From: Ailanthus altissimus
Taxonomy: Eukaryota; Streptophyta; Magnoliopsida; Sapindales; Simaroubaceae
Assembly (NCBI GenBank): GCA_946807835.1
Contig: OX327700.1
Span: 20,434,001-20,498,000, forward strand
Reading direction: 5' to 3'
DNA: 64,000 nt
Below the pieces are notes generated by a model. The model ran no database searches. It was not told the DNA's origin and worked only from the letters and a program-made list of their open reading frames with translations. This document shows, in pieces, positions 46,283 through 56,895 of this stretch (positions are counted from its first letter, which is position 1; each line of letters opens with the position of its first letter). The translations under genes were made by a program, and so were the position numbers.

Positions 46283-47762
46283 CTTCACTGTGGTTGTGTA
46301 TGAAGCAAAAGTTCGTGATGTTGACTTTGTTGATTGATAGCCCTCGTCCGGGTAACGACATTAATGTCTATTTGGCTCCATTGATTGACTACTTTAAAAC
46401 TCTTTCGATTGTTAGAGTTCAATCTTATGATACAAGTAAAAAAGAGTATTTTACATTGAAAAATGTGTTGTTGTAGACCATAAATGATTTCCCTACATAT
46501 GAAAACTTGTCTAGTTGTATTGTAAAATGATATGATGCATGTACATATTGTAGGGAAATGTTTTTTGCATGTAGACTTCAACACTCTAAGAAAATTTGTT
46601 ATATGGGCCATAGACACTTTCTTTTGGTAAATCATTCATATTGAATGCAAAAGAAAGCATTTAATAATAAACAAGACATTGGATGTCCACCTAATCCATT
46701 AACTGGTAAGTAAATATTATTCAAAATGGAAGGTATTTACCATACAATTGGGAAAAAGGAAAAAAGAAGCAAAAGAAGCGGAAAGAAATAGAGAATGTAC
46801 AACTTAGGGATAATGAATACCATTGGAAGAAGAAGTCAATATTTTTTGAACTTGCATATTATAAATATTTATATATTCGCCATCAATTAGATGTCATGCA
46901 TATAAAAAAAAAATTGTTTGTCAAAACAGCTATAGTACTTTACTAAACATTCCCGGTAAGACAAAAGATAAGGTTAATGCGAGGTTAGATCTTATAGAAA
47001 TAGAGATAAAGATAGAACTAGGTTCGAAAGTAAATGAAAGAAAATCAACAATACTTACTTGCAACTTCTTTCACATTGATTTGGGCTAAAAGGAAAACAT
47101 TTTGTGAAAGATTGGCCAATATTAAGGTGCCCGATGGTTACTGCTCAAACTTAAAAAATCATGTGTCCATGCATAATTTGAATATTTTGATACAACAATT
47201 TCTTCTTGTACTTGATTCGCTCAATTTCAACATAGCACATCAAAATTGCTATTACTAGAATGAGTTACGTTTTAGTAGTTTTTGTTCTAATGTGGTTGAT
47301 CTTGCCAAGTTAGACACGTTGCAAAGTGACATTAATGTTACTTTATGTTTATTTGAAAAATACTTCTTGCCTTCCTTTTTTGATATTATGGTTCACTTAA
47401 TAGTCAATCATATGGAAAAGGTTAGGTTATATGGGCCAGTATATCTAAGATGAATGTATTTATTTGAGAGTTTTATGAAAGTTTCAAAGGGTTATGTACA
47501 GAATCTTAATTAGCCAAAAGGTTACATTGCTAAATGTTATATTGTCGAGGAGTCAATGAAATTTTATGCTGATTATTTTTCTAGCTTAGATGCCATAGGA
47601 AATCCTCTTGGTCAAAGAGATGTAATAGTCTTTGACAAACCATTAATTAATGAGATAATTATGGAAGTACAACGTGATTTGCTAGATCAAGCTCATCTGT
47701 ATATCCTACATAATACTTTAGAGGTGCAATCGATATTGAGTAAGCTTTTTCGTTTAAAATAA
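46283..47762 (+). pseudogene. TNP2 transposase of CACTA (Transposase_21 and DUF4218 parts)
   Basis: Frames in order: RPGNDINVYLAPLIDYFKTL, YDTSKKEYFTLKNVLL, stop, TINDFPTYENLSS, HSKKICYMGHRHFL, QKKAFNNKQDIGCPPNPLTG, WKKKSIFFELAYYKYLYIRH, LDVMHIKK, then FCERLANIKVPDGYCSNLK, LCLFEKYFLPSFFDIMVHLI, GPVYLR-MYLFESFMK and LDQAHLYILHNTLEVQ. These are the hallmark blocks of plant TNP2 (transposase core, then DUF4218). The protein would bind and cut element ends. The stop at 46474 replaces the Trp of the usual VLLWTINDFP (TGG to TAG). Several more stops and frameshifts, so it is inactive. Confidence 0.88.
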
Positions 47763-48255
47763 TTATCTATTGCTTTCTATTAATTTATAGTATTAGTTTT
47801 TTTTATACTAATAATAATTCTGTAACGTATAAACTAGGGAGCATTTTATGTGGTTAAAACAAGAATACCTTATCAATCACGTAACACAAAATAGTTATAA
47901 GACCAACACAATCGTACTTTTATTTATTGATTTGAGGATAAATTATAAGCTTAATAAATGTAATTGTATTGGTTCCCATTACTTAATAACTAATCGATTA
48001 CCCATTCTTCTATACTTATAATAATGTTTAATTTTTAGGTTTTAAGTGTTATATAGAATAGGTAGTCTATCTCACATGTCATTGAATATTTATCACGTGG
48101 ACCAAGACCAAATTTCATTAAATACCCAAGATATCAAATTAATGGTTATCATTTTTAAAATATAATTCAGATAATAATCATGTTACTCAAAATAGTGGTG
48201 TTAGTTTAGTTTCCACGACAATGCAAGTCGTTAGTGTCAAAGACCAAAATATTGT
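47763..48255 (+). other. CACTA internal stretch, no domain seen
   Basis: AT-rich sequence between the TNP2 C-terminus and the DUF4216-like remnant; nothing recognised. Confidence 0.45.
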
Positions 48256-48259
48256 AAGA

Positions 48260-48480
48260 AGGAATTATCATTTTATGAAGCATAGATGAGATTCGATACA
48301 TTGACTATTTTATGTTCAAGGTTACAGTTTTCAAGTGCAATTGGCTTGACAGTGCAGCCAATGTGAAAGTTGATAAACTTGTTTCACAATTGTCAATCTC
48401 AAGCGTTTAGGTTATAAGTCTAACCCTTTTATATTGACATCTCAAACCAAGCAAGTTTTCTATATTACTAACTGAAAAGA
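48260..48480 (+). pseudogene. DUF4216-like remnant
   Basis: VQGYSFQVQLA, then CFTIVNLKRLGYKSNPFIL and TSQTKQVFYITN, resembles the DUF4216 block that follows DUF4218 in many CACTA TNP2 proteins (pattern: FTLVNFNRL, PFVLASQAxQVFYV). Stops interrupt it. Confidence 0.6.
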
Positions 48481-48511
48481 TAATCAGTTAGCAATTGTTT
48501 GCTCTTTACTT

Positions 48512-48587
48512 GAAAGATGAAGTGTAGTGGATTCAACCATTAAAGAGGTTGATAATGTAATGGTGGATCCACTACACTTCATCTTTC
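48512..48587. repeat. Perfect 21-bp inverted repeat
   Basis: The 21 bases at 48512-48532 recur as the exact reverse complement at 48567-48587 with a 34-base spacer; pairing partly extends inwards (ccatta / taatgg). It lies within CACTA coding sequence after the DUF4216-like part. Confidence 0.9.
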
Positions 48588-48789
48588 CACCATTAATCAA
48601 AGAACTACAAGCTGTTGATGCTTATCATGTGAATGATTTAATGTACACCTAATCGGATTATGATGTTATATGGTTGACCTAAGTTCAAATTAGTATGAGT
48701 GTAAGTTTAAAAGCTCTTCTGTATTTTCATAATTTGAAGCCTATATAGAATAAATGAGATACTGAAATTTTTTTATACTAGCTTATATT

Positions 48790-49080
48790 TGTTGTGTTGG
48801 TGAAAAACTCTTTTGTTTGACTTGGTTGCCTTGGTTAAAAAAAAAAATGATGGTAAAAAATTTAAAGACAAATACAACAAGAGAGGTGTTCCAAAGGGTG
48901 AAGAGGCACTTAAAACCCATCAATATAGTTGGTGTTTTAACGAGGCAGTAATCTCTATTATTTACAATGATTGGCGCAAAGTTCCTTCATGGCTAAAGGA
49001 CACAATTTTGAAATTTGTGCAAGTATTACACACTAAAATCATTGTTTTTTTCTTAGTCATAACTGATGGCAAATAATTTA
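48790..49080 (+). pseudogene. TNPA-like fragment (first part)
   Basis: An 87-codon ORF (48813-49076) with KKFKDKYNKRGVPKGEEALK, YNDWRKVPSWLKDTILKFVQ is consistent with the N-terminal part of plant En/Spm TNPA-type proteins, where a WxxVPxxxKDxIW-like helix occurs. The likely continuation lies at 54610 beyond the inserted chromovirus. Confidence 0.5.
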
Positions 49081-49476
49081 CTAAGTGCATTCCCTTGTCT
49101 GCGTAGAGAAACTTTGATGTTAATCATCGTAGTAAGGAGCAAGTGTTTTAAATCATGGCAATGGCTCATAGACAGTTTCGATACTATTCAACATTTGATT
49201 ACATCATGGTAAACAAGAATGAATCCAATGTATTAAAAACCCCCACTCCAATTACCCTTGGATCAAGCAAAACGATTAAGATCCCTTTGTTAAGAAAAAA
49301 TAACATTAAAAGACTTTGACGTATATTAGTATACCTGGGAATAAAGCAAATTCTGATGGAAAATATTTCATTCAATGAATTAACTAATTTATTATGTTTT
49401 ATAGCTAATAAAGGCATGTTCACAAAAAAGGACAAAATGCAATGCGCACAACCATTATTTAGGTAAAAAAGGATAT

Positions 49477-49578
49477 ACAAGCCTTATTGAGGAGATTATA
49501 ATGCTTAAGAGCTTTAACTTTTTATTTACAAGCCTTATTGAGGAGATTATAATGCTTAAGAGCTTTAACTTTTTATTT
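49477..49578. repeat. Perfect 51-bp tandem duplication
   Basis: Units 49477-49527 and 49528-49578 are identical, followed by the first four bases of a third. No divergence at all, in contrast with the decay around it, so the duplication is recent (or an assembly artefact). Confidence 0.92.
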
Positions 49579-49678
49579 ACAATGCCTTAAATAATTGTCA
49601 ATTCACAAGTAGTTAACATAATTAACAAGATACCATAATAATGTTTATGTTTCTCTATTGCATTCAAATGAAGGAGAC

Positions 49679-50388
49679 TGATGGGGGACACACCGGCATA
49701 TGTGATGGGGAACATGATGAACATTTTATTAATGGACATTACATTGTTAGAAGTAATTTACAGTAATTCAAAACTGCTAGCAATAGCCCATGTGCTGAGA
49801 AGCTTCTAGGAGCCTAAAAAAATATCTATAATAGTTGTTTTAAAGTTTGACAGTGTATATGAAATAGAGCCTTAATTATTAGTAGTAGTTGGTGGATCAA
49901 ATATTGACAACTTGCAGTGATTGAAGACTCTAGCTTGACATACAATACTTAGGAGCTTGTTGAGTTGAATTAATATAGATTGGGTTTGAAATTTGCATTA
50001 TTACTTGTATTTCTAGATTTTGTTTACTACAACTTAAGGCTGTAGTTCTAGCTACAATTTTAGAATTCAATATCTAGTAGCACTTTTAGACTTAGTTGCT
50101 ATATAATTTTGAATTTTCTTTGTTGTAGAATTTTCTAGTAATCTTTGTATTTTGTAACTTAATCCCTAAATGGTCTCTATATAAACCATGGGATTGAGGA
50201 CATTAGGGAGGAAATGAATGAAGTCATTGTTTTCAAAATTCATAAGAAATAAACAGAGAGTGTTTTCTAGAAAACTTTATTTTGAGTTAGTACTTAACCA
50301 ATCTCTACTTTCGTCTTGTTGAATGATATCAACACAAATATGTCTTTGCAAATGAAATTGTGAGCCCATCAGCGCTTGTCCTACATCA
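49679..50388 (+). repeat. 5' LTR of the chromovirus-like element
   Basis: Starts TGATGGGGGACACACC and ends tgtcctacatca. It aligns throughout with 52347-52700 plus 54106-54410. Contains a possible TATA (ctatataaaccatggg, near 50178) shared with the 3' LTR. Confidence 0.88.
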
Positions 50389-50390
50389 GG

Positions 50391-50403
50391 TGGTATCAGA
50401 GCC
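50391..50403 (+). other. Primer-binding site (initiator tRNA-Met)
   Basis: TGGTATCAGAGCC, exact match to the common plant retroelement PBS, two bases after the 5' LTR. Confidence 0.9.
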
Positions 50404-50429
50404 TTGTCTTGAGATGATAGGCTTTAGTC

Positions 50430-51560
50430 ACTTAAATAGAGATCATTTTAATACATTCAAACGAAGAATGGATGAACATATAAGAAATATAAAGGAACAT
50501 TTGGAAGTAATAACTAAACATTTTATGGTCTTGAGAACTAATAATCCACTACTACAAGAATAAATTGGAAAGGAAATGACCATACAAACAACCACATTTT
50601 TCATCCTTGAATTTCAACTTAGAAGAGAAAGTTGAAGATAAAGCTGCGGTCAGGCCGCAAGCAAGAAGAGTAGCCATTAGTGCATGAAGAAGGCCTTATC
50701 ATTTTGCACCTCAAGTTGATGGTGTTGAAGAGGAGAAAGATAATAGAGAAATTGATGATGATGTTCTGCTAAGAAGTAGGTAACAACACCCACAATATAA
50801 CTCTTACAACATAAAAGCTAATTTGCCCACTATTAATTGTAATGTTGATGTAGAATAATTTTTGGATTGGAAATATGAAGTAGAGAGTTTTCTCGAAGAT
50901 GTGAATGTAAATCTAAAATTGAAAGTGGCTTTAATGGCTAAGAAACTACATAGGAGTGTGGGTGTTTGGAGGCAACACCATTAAGAAGTTCTAAGATCAA
51001 GAGGACATCAACTTATTGGTCATTGGTACCAAATGAAGACACTCTTAGGGAGGCATTTTTCACCTGTGGATTTTGAACAAACTCTCTTCCAATAATTCCA
51101 TAAATGCATCTAAGAAACTTGTTCTATTTCAACTTATAAAAAAGAGTTCCTTAGGTTGCAATTTATCGACAACTTGACAAAACCAGAGAACTAGCAAATA
51201 GCCAGGTACATAAATAGATTGAATAAGGGAATTTAGGATCAATTGACCATGTAACAAATTTGGTCAATTGATCAGACTCAAAACTTAGCATTGTGAGCTA
51301 AGAGAGTAGCCAAAACTAGGAAGTACCCCAGAACACCAACCTATTCCTAAATTGAACTAAACATTAAACCTACTCTATACTACACCAAAGAGCAAAAATC
51401 TAGGGTCTAATGGTAGAAAGATTAACTAGAGGAAGCTTAAAACCAATGGAAAAGAGAAAGTTGAGAGTTTAAAGTTTATTAAATATTTTGAGAGTAATGA
51501 AATATTGCATATATCTAGTGAATGTCCTAGGTAGAAGTTTGTGAGTATTTCTCATCGAGA
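50430..51560 (+). pseudogene. gag remnant of the chromovirus-like element
   Basis: After FSHLNRDHFNTFKRRMDEH comes, near 50840, VEEFLDWKYEVESFLEDVN, LKVALMAKKLHRSVGVW, GHWYQMKTLLGRHFSPVDFE, QTLFQ, YKKEFLRLQ, then QIARYINRLNKGI-DQLTM. This is Retrotrans_gag in chromovirus wording (FxWxxxVExFF, LxxRFxPxDYEQxLFxQ, RYINGL). A later FES-NEILHISSECPR sits where the CCHC zinc knuckle should be, with its first Cys residues lost. Multiple stops. Confidence 0.78.
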
Positions 51561-51941
51561 AAGAGATAAAGTGGATCCAGAAGATATTGAACTCAAGAAA
51601 ATTGATGGTGATTATGAAAATGAGGAAGCTAAAGAAGAGGAAGAACCAGTAGTATGTGTGGTGCAAATTTTGATGAATGCACATGCTCAACATAAATAGG
51701 AAACACCTAAAGTGGATGAGAAGATATTAATTTCAGAGATCCATAAAAAAGGATAAGTTCATAGAAGAGATGAAGGACAAGCACATGTGTACCAACCTGG
51801 TAGTGAAAGAAGAAGAACTTTTTGAAAAATTAGTGCAAAATGATGTCAAAGGTTTGGTAACCAAATTTTAAGACCATATGACTGAACCCATTACATTGCA
51901 ATAAAAGCGGGATATCCAACATTATATTGATTTCATTTTTG

Positions 51942-52067
51942 ACAACTTTTCAAATTTTTTATTTTATCAAAGTAATTTACCAAATCTGCCACATTATCTA
52001 AGCAACTTACCATATCTGCCATATTATCTAAGAAACTAATCAAATTTGCCAGATTATTAAATAACAA
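51942..52067 (+). repeat. In-frame tandem repeat of about 30 bp, four units
   Basis: Units around accaaatctgccacattatct / accatatctgccatattatc encode repeated LPNLPHYL-like text. It lies just before the RT start, where related chromoviruses have a single NLPHYRM-type motif, so the repeat arose by tandem duplication. Confidence 0.75.
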
Positions 52068-52079
52068 ATAGAGAATATG

Positions 52080-52260
52080 ATGTTTTAAGAGAAAAGATAG
52101 GAAATTTATTTAGGAAGAGATACATCATAGAGAGTATCAGTTCTTGTGCTGGTTTCACTCTATTTACACCAAAAAAGGATGAGAGTTGGTGGATGTGTGT
52201 GAACATTCGTGCCATCAACAAATTTAATCAAGAAATGCATTCAAATAAATTGAGTGGCTA
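52080..52260 (+). pseudogene. Gypsy RT N-terminal fragment
   Basis: [20 protein letters not shown], then [20 protein letters not shown] and IRAINKF. This is the start of gypsy RT (PVLLTPKKDGSWRMCVDxRAIN). It stops before the catalytic YxDD region and runs into non-coding sequence ahead of the 3' LTR: an internal deletion of pol. Confidence 0.8.
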
Positions 52261-52346
52261 TGTGGAGCATGACAAGACCATTACAAATTAAGGGAGAACT
52301 TGCATAGTCACTCAAGGATGCATTCTCTGTAAATGAAGAAGAATAA

Positions 52347-52700
52347 TGAGGGGACGTACTAGCATATGTGATATGGAACATAATGGACATTTCATTAATG
52401 AATATTACATTATTAGAAGCAATTTACAACAATACAAATTTGCTAGTAGCAATCTATATAGTGAGAAGCTTCTGGTAGCCTACAATAATATTTATGATAG
52501 CAATTTTAAAGTTTAACAGTGTGTTTGAAATAAAGCCTCAGTTATTAGAAATAGAGCCTCCTTACGATGGATCAAATATTGACAACTTATAGTGATTGGA
52601 GACTCTAGCTGTTAATACAATCCTTAAGAGCTTGTTGAGTTGAATTAATGCAGATTTGGTTTGAAATTTTTATTATTAGTCCTATTTCTAGATTTTGTTT
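52347..52700 (+). repeat. 3' LTR of the chromovirus-like element, left part
   Basis: Starts TGAGGGGACGTACTAGC, aligned with the 5' LTR start. Broken at ttttgttt by a solo LTR; it resumes at 54106. Confidence 0.85.
52696..52700. repeat. Target-site duplication TGTTT (left)
   Basis: Identical to 54106-54110 on the other side of the solo LTR. The 5' LTR has a single copy at the corresponding place (ttttgttta). Confidence 0.88.
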
Positions 52701-54105
52701 TGATGCGATATTTCTATATCTTAAATTAAGTGCAAGTATACACTATCGTATACAAGTAATAAAGAGACTAAATAAGTCGGATGTCGAACCCACAGGGATA
52801 ATTTCTTCTTTTTAACCAATTACTAAAATGATATCTTCCTAATAATTATTCAGATAAATAAAAATTTAAGAATGAATGTAGAAAATATAAAAGTAAAAAC
52901 ACAATAGAAAAGAATTATGTGATAGCAATATAGAGAAAATCTAGGATTAATACTATCCCTCAATATACTTTCTAATGATTAATTTTCTAATATTTAACTC
53001 CCTTAGTCTTTGTTATTGATCAAGACACTAATGTATTCACAAGCCTCTTCCAAGGTCATGCAAGTATACCTTAATTTACTAAATACCTATATTCCTATGG
53101 TACTTGTAATAAATTAAGATTAATTAAGATTTGGTCTTATTGATCATACATGCCAATTAGGTGTATTCCTATTCTAAATTGAAACTTGCATATGCAACAT
53201 TGAATGTTACTTTACAATCATGCATCAAATTACCTAGGTCTAAATATTATAATTCCTCTTCCGAGTTTATCAATAATATTACCAACTCATTCACCATATA
53301 TTGGCTAGATATATTGAAGCATTAAAATCAAGTAATTTGAATATCAAAGAACTAAGTTTATTAAATATTCAAAAGATATGGCAATTAAGCACACATATTG
53401 AGTTCAAGTATTAACCTTAGAAAATAAGTTTAGCTCATGGCTACAAAAGAACAGCAGTAAAAATAATAATAAATCATGATACAATCAATAGCAAACTGAT
53501 ATAAACGTCAAATTGCTCTTAATTGCGCTGCCTAAGGTACTATTGATGCCGAAGAACGCCTTAAATCTCTCTCTAAATTTGCTTCAATTAAACTCCTATT
53601 GCCCTCCAAGACTCGTGCTCTGTATTCTTGGTGTTCTTGAATTACTCCAGGTTTCTCTTGGATTCTCCTTGAAGGTTGGGAACAAGTGGCATTTTATAGG
53701 GATTGATATGAGCTTGAAAATCTCAATTCTCGTCAGAATAAGACTCGTGCTACCGCTGGGGCGCTATGCAATTATCGCTAGGGCGACACGTGAAAAAGGC
53801 TTCACCGTTGGAGCGGTGAATTTATGGCGCTGAGGTGCTGTCCCGTCGCTGGAGCGGTGACTATTTGGCGTTGGGGCGCCAGATGCGACTTAAACAGGTC
53901 ATTTTTCTTATTTCAATCACTATTCCAGAGCTGGGGCGGTAATCCTCGCGGCGCTAGGGCGATGGACATATACTTTAAAAACTTTGCATTTCGTTCAACT
54001 CCCTATAAATAATAATAGTGCACATAAATAGCCATCTATTCTTATAAAATAATAAAATATCAAAATAAAAACATGAGAAAATATATGACAAATTTGCCCT
54101 TATCA
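52701..54105 (-). mobile_element. Gypsy solo LTR (Athila/Tat type) with target duplication
   Basis: 1405 bp, minus orientation: on the minus strand it starts TGATAAGGGCAAATTTGTC and ends atcgcatca, including the family's ctgtgggttcgacatcc-like block near the end. It has no internal region and carries a perfect 5-bp duplication TGTTT, so it is the product of recombination between two LTRs. It contains a GC-rich array at 53740-53985. ORFs 53513 and 53824 are LTR sequence. Confidence 0.9.
53740..53985. repeat. GC-rich micro-repeat array inside the solo LTR
   Basis: Recurring gctggggcg / gctagggcg / gctggagcgg units, at least seven in about 250 bases, in an AT-rich LTR. The same type of GC-rich gtgccg/agtgc array sits at comparable positions in the LTRs at 20683 and 27586. 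Confidence 0.75.
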
Positions 54106-54410
54106 TGTTTGCTGTAACTTAAGACTTTAGTTCTAGCCGCAATTTTAGAATTCAATTTCTAGCTGCACGTTTAGACTTAGTTACTATATTATTTTGAATT
54201 TTCTTTGTTGTAGAATTTTCTAGTAATCTTTGTATTTTATAACTTGATTCCCAAATGGTCTCTATATAAACCATGGGATTGAGGACATTAGAGAGGAAAT
54301 GAATAAAGTCATTGCGTAGCTAATCTCTACTTTTGTCTTGTTGAAAGATATCAACACAAATACATCTTCGTGAATGAAATCACGAGCCCATCAGTGCTTG
54401 TCTCGCGTCA
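54106..54410 (+). repeat. 3' LTR of the chromovirus-like element, right part
   Basis: Aligns with 50023-50388 of the 5' LTR and ends gtctcgcgtca. The duplicated TGTTT is its first five bases. Confidence 0.85.
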
Positions 54411-54609
54411 GAGTCAGACTACTCAAAATTGGAGATTGACAGAAGTATGGCATAGAAATAGAATTAAAGAAATAAAAAATGATGATTTGGAAATTATCCA
54501 AAGAATTGTAATCTTAAATTTATGGAATTGAAATTCAAAGTTTTAGAACTGAATTTAATGATATAGTATGTACTGCCCTAATTGAATGTTTATAGTGTCT
54601 TTTTTCATT

Positions 54610-54960
54610 ATTCTTCAAGACTTTTATTAACGTGAAGCAAGAAAAGGTTTTGTCATACTTAAAGGCATCAATGACATACTCGCTCAATCATTAGGAAAAC
54701 GTCCCTACACAGGACATATATAGGACGTTAGAAAGTTTATTACAATGAGTACATATTTCAATTTCTCTATTGGTGAGGAGTTGTTAGAGAGGGAAATAGA
54801 GCGATATGAGAAATAATTTGATGAATTTAATGCTAGGCATGACTATTTGGTGGAAAAGTTAAATAAGACCAATAGAGAATCTAAGGTTGCAAAAATATTG
54901 GTAATGGATGATTGTATGCACCTACCAAACTATGATGTAAATTATTATACTTAAGTTTTA
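54610..54960 (+). pseudogene. TNPA-like fragment (second part)
   Basis: GINDILAQSLGKRPYTGHI, DVRKFITMSTYFNF, then a Glu/Arg-rich stretch EELLEREIERYEK and EFNARHDYLVEKLNK. In En/Spm TNPA-type proteins a DxLxxALGxxEHxGRVRGVG-like motif is followed by a coiled-coil; both are recognisable. It resumes directly after the chromovirus insertion, in the orientation of 48790-49080. Confidence 0.6.
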
Positions 54961-56110
54961 TGTTTAAAATTATTGATTTGTTATTTTTCTTAATTAAATG
55001 GTCTTGATTGGTGAAATTTTAGACAAGGATGAGAAAACTTAGGATGAGAATGATGATGAGGAAACCCTAAAGAAGAAGCCCTAGAAGACTCTGGCTAAGA
55101 ATTATGATGGAACAAATACTAAAGATGCAGCCTCGCAGAAGTCCAACAAAGGGGACCGAACCCATTTCTTCTCTTAAGGTATAATTTTGGTCCAATACTT
55201 TAATTTTAGAATAAGCCACGAGTTGCCTTAGTTATTTTTATCATCTTGGAACTAAAAGCATAACTTTTCATCATCTGGAACTAGAAAGCCAATATTTATG
55301 TTCAATGTTTGTCCAAATTATATTTTCTGGCTGTGACTTAACAAATTATTAAATGTAATGTTGCATGTTGTTCATAAAAAAGTATTTAGCCCTGAAGATT
55401 GCCGAGAAGGAAAAATAATACTGCCTAAGATTTGTAAGAGGCAATATTTAAATTATGCTTATTGCTTAAACAACCTTCAATAGTAAATGTCTTTTTTCAT
55501 TTCTCCCATGATAAAGCACTAACATTCTACCTATTTTATGTATAGGAATGGCATTCAAATTGATGTCGATTTTCAAGACCCTTGATAAATAGCCCTTGCC
55601 ATCTTCAAGAATTTTTTTTTAATTATTCCATAGACAAATGCTAAAGGTAATTTGTTATGACATTATTGATGACGGTTTTAAATTGCAACTTGTACAAATA
55701 AATACATGACTAACTCATGTTAATTTTGTTATTGCCTTAAGATACTTATCAACCTGATGTTGGTCAAGAAATTGCACAGTTTCTTTCTCGTACATCTCTG
55801 AGGAATAAGACTTGTGCTACCCATAACGAGAAGGTTTTCTAAATTTATTATGCATTAAATTAATAGAAGCGAATTGGAATTGTTATAATGTAAGTAATTT
55901 GTAATTGATGTTGTTGTTTTATATACTTGATTGGTTTGAACCTAAATCTGATAAAAATAGTCCTATTAAAGATGCCCAACCCAATGTTAAAGCAAGTAAG
56001 AATGTTACTCCTAAGTATAAGGTTAAACTTTTAAATGTTAAAGACTCTTCATCATATATTATTCATTTGCTTAAAAACATTACATATATGTAATCTAATA
56101 TTGTGCTTTG
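54961..56110 (+). other. CACTA internal stretch, spliced-looking remnants
   Basis: Short acidic or Lys-rich coding-like pieces (55025-55150; 55905-56090) separated by AT-rich, intron-like segments. No domain recognised. Probably the linker between TNPA-like and Ulp1-like parts. Confidence 0.4.
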
Positions 56111-56114
56111 TAAT

Positions 56115-56680
56115 TTGTTTTAAGATGTCAATGCAACTCCAAATATTATAAGAAAAATAAGGAGGAATATTAGAGGAGCAAGGACCTTAGCATTCAGAAG
56201 ATATCCAAAGCTTGAACCTTTTGCCAAGTTTGTGGAAAAAGACTCTTGCCACCAAAGGCAAAAAAAATTATTTGATGAGGAAATGTTTGAATTCTAGACA
56301 AGTACTTAGATTGGTAGAATTGATTGTGACATGGTGGTGACACTAGGGGAATTAGGTTCTGGCATAATTTTGCTGTATATAACGTACAAACAAGTTTGCA
56401 CTTAAAGTTTTGTAATTGTTTGTTTTATTTTCTTATGTTATCACATTAGTTTTCTAACTTTTTAAATATATAAAATAGGTATTGTTTTTTGAAAATTTGA
56501 AGTTCCATGACATGACCATCCAATTATCCTTCATTAATCTGTTATCAATGTCTCTAGTTAGAAGGCCAAATGCAAAGACCATTCAGAATGATCAGACTTG
56601 GCACATTATTTATCGTTTATGGCCTTTACGACATGACCACTTGATTCTAATGCCATACATTCCCAAGTAAAATTTTATTT
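56115..56680 (+). pseudogene. Ulp1-like protease gene, upstream exons
   Basis: RRNIRGARTLAFRRYPKLEP, then RIDCDMVVTLGELGSGIILL, an intron-like gap, and an exon (56482-56667) with FHDMTIQLSFINLLSMSLV and LWPLRHDHLILMPYIPK. The latter parallels the Ulp1-type segment that leads to the catalytic His (QxxLxPYNPxxHW). The His-containing exon should follow but is not recognisable before the LINE at 56868. Confidence 0.5.
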
Positions 56681-56850
56681 TCATGCATGCATTTATATTA
56701 TATTCATTATTATTTCTTTGACCGACTTGTTTTTAAAGTTAGCTATCATTAGGCCTTGTGACAATTGACTTGTTAAAAATAAGTAATATATTTCATGGAC
56801 CTCTTGGGATAAAATTTGCATCACAATTTGAAATTGATTATTAAAAAGTA

Positions 56851-56867
56851 AGTGGTCATATTCTTGT
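56851..56867. repeat. 17-bp target-site duplication of the LINE (left)
   Basis: agtggtcatattcttgt, repeated exactly at 63496-63512. Confidence 0.93.
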
Positions 56868-56895
56868 CTTTTTTTGATCAAATTCTATAAATAAC

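Larger units (their letters stand above)
49679..54410 (+). mobile_element. Pol-deleted gypsy (chromovirus-like) element
   Basis: LTR 49679-50388, PBS TGGTATCAGAGCC (initiator-Met tRNA type) at 50391, gag remnant, a small RT piece, and a 3' LTR 52347-54410 split by a solo LTR. Flanks gagac (49674-49678) and gagtc (54411-54415) match at four of five bases, a likely target duplication. Most of RT plus protease, RNase H and integrase are missing. Confidence 0.85.

Noticed and set aside
46285..46635. 116-codon minus-strand ORF
   Set aside because: Antisense to TNP2 transposase sequence.
50391..50403. tRNA-Met-like match
   Set aside because: Only the 3'-end complement is present, directly after an LTR: a primer-binding site, not a tRNA gene.
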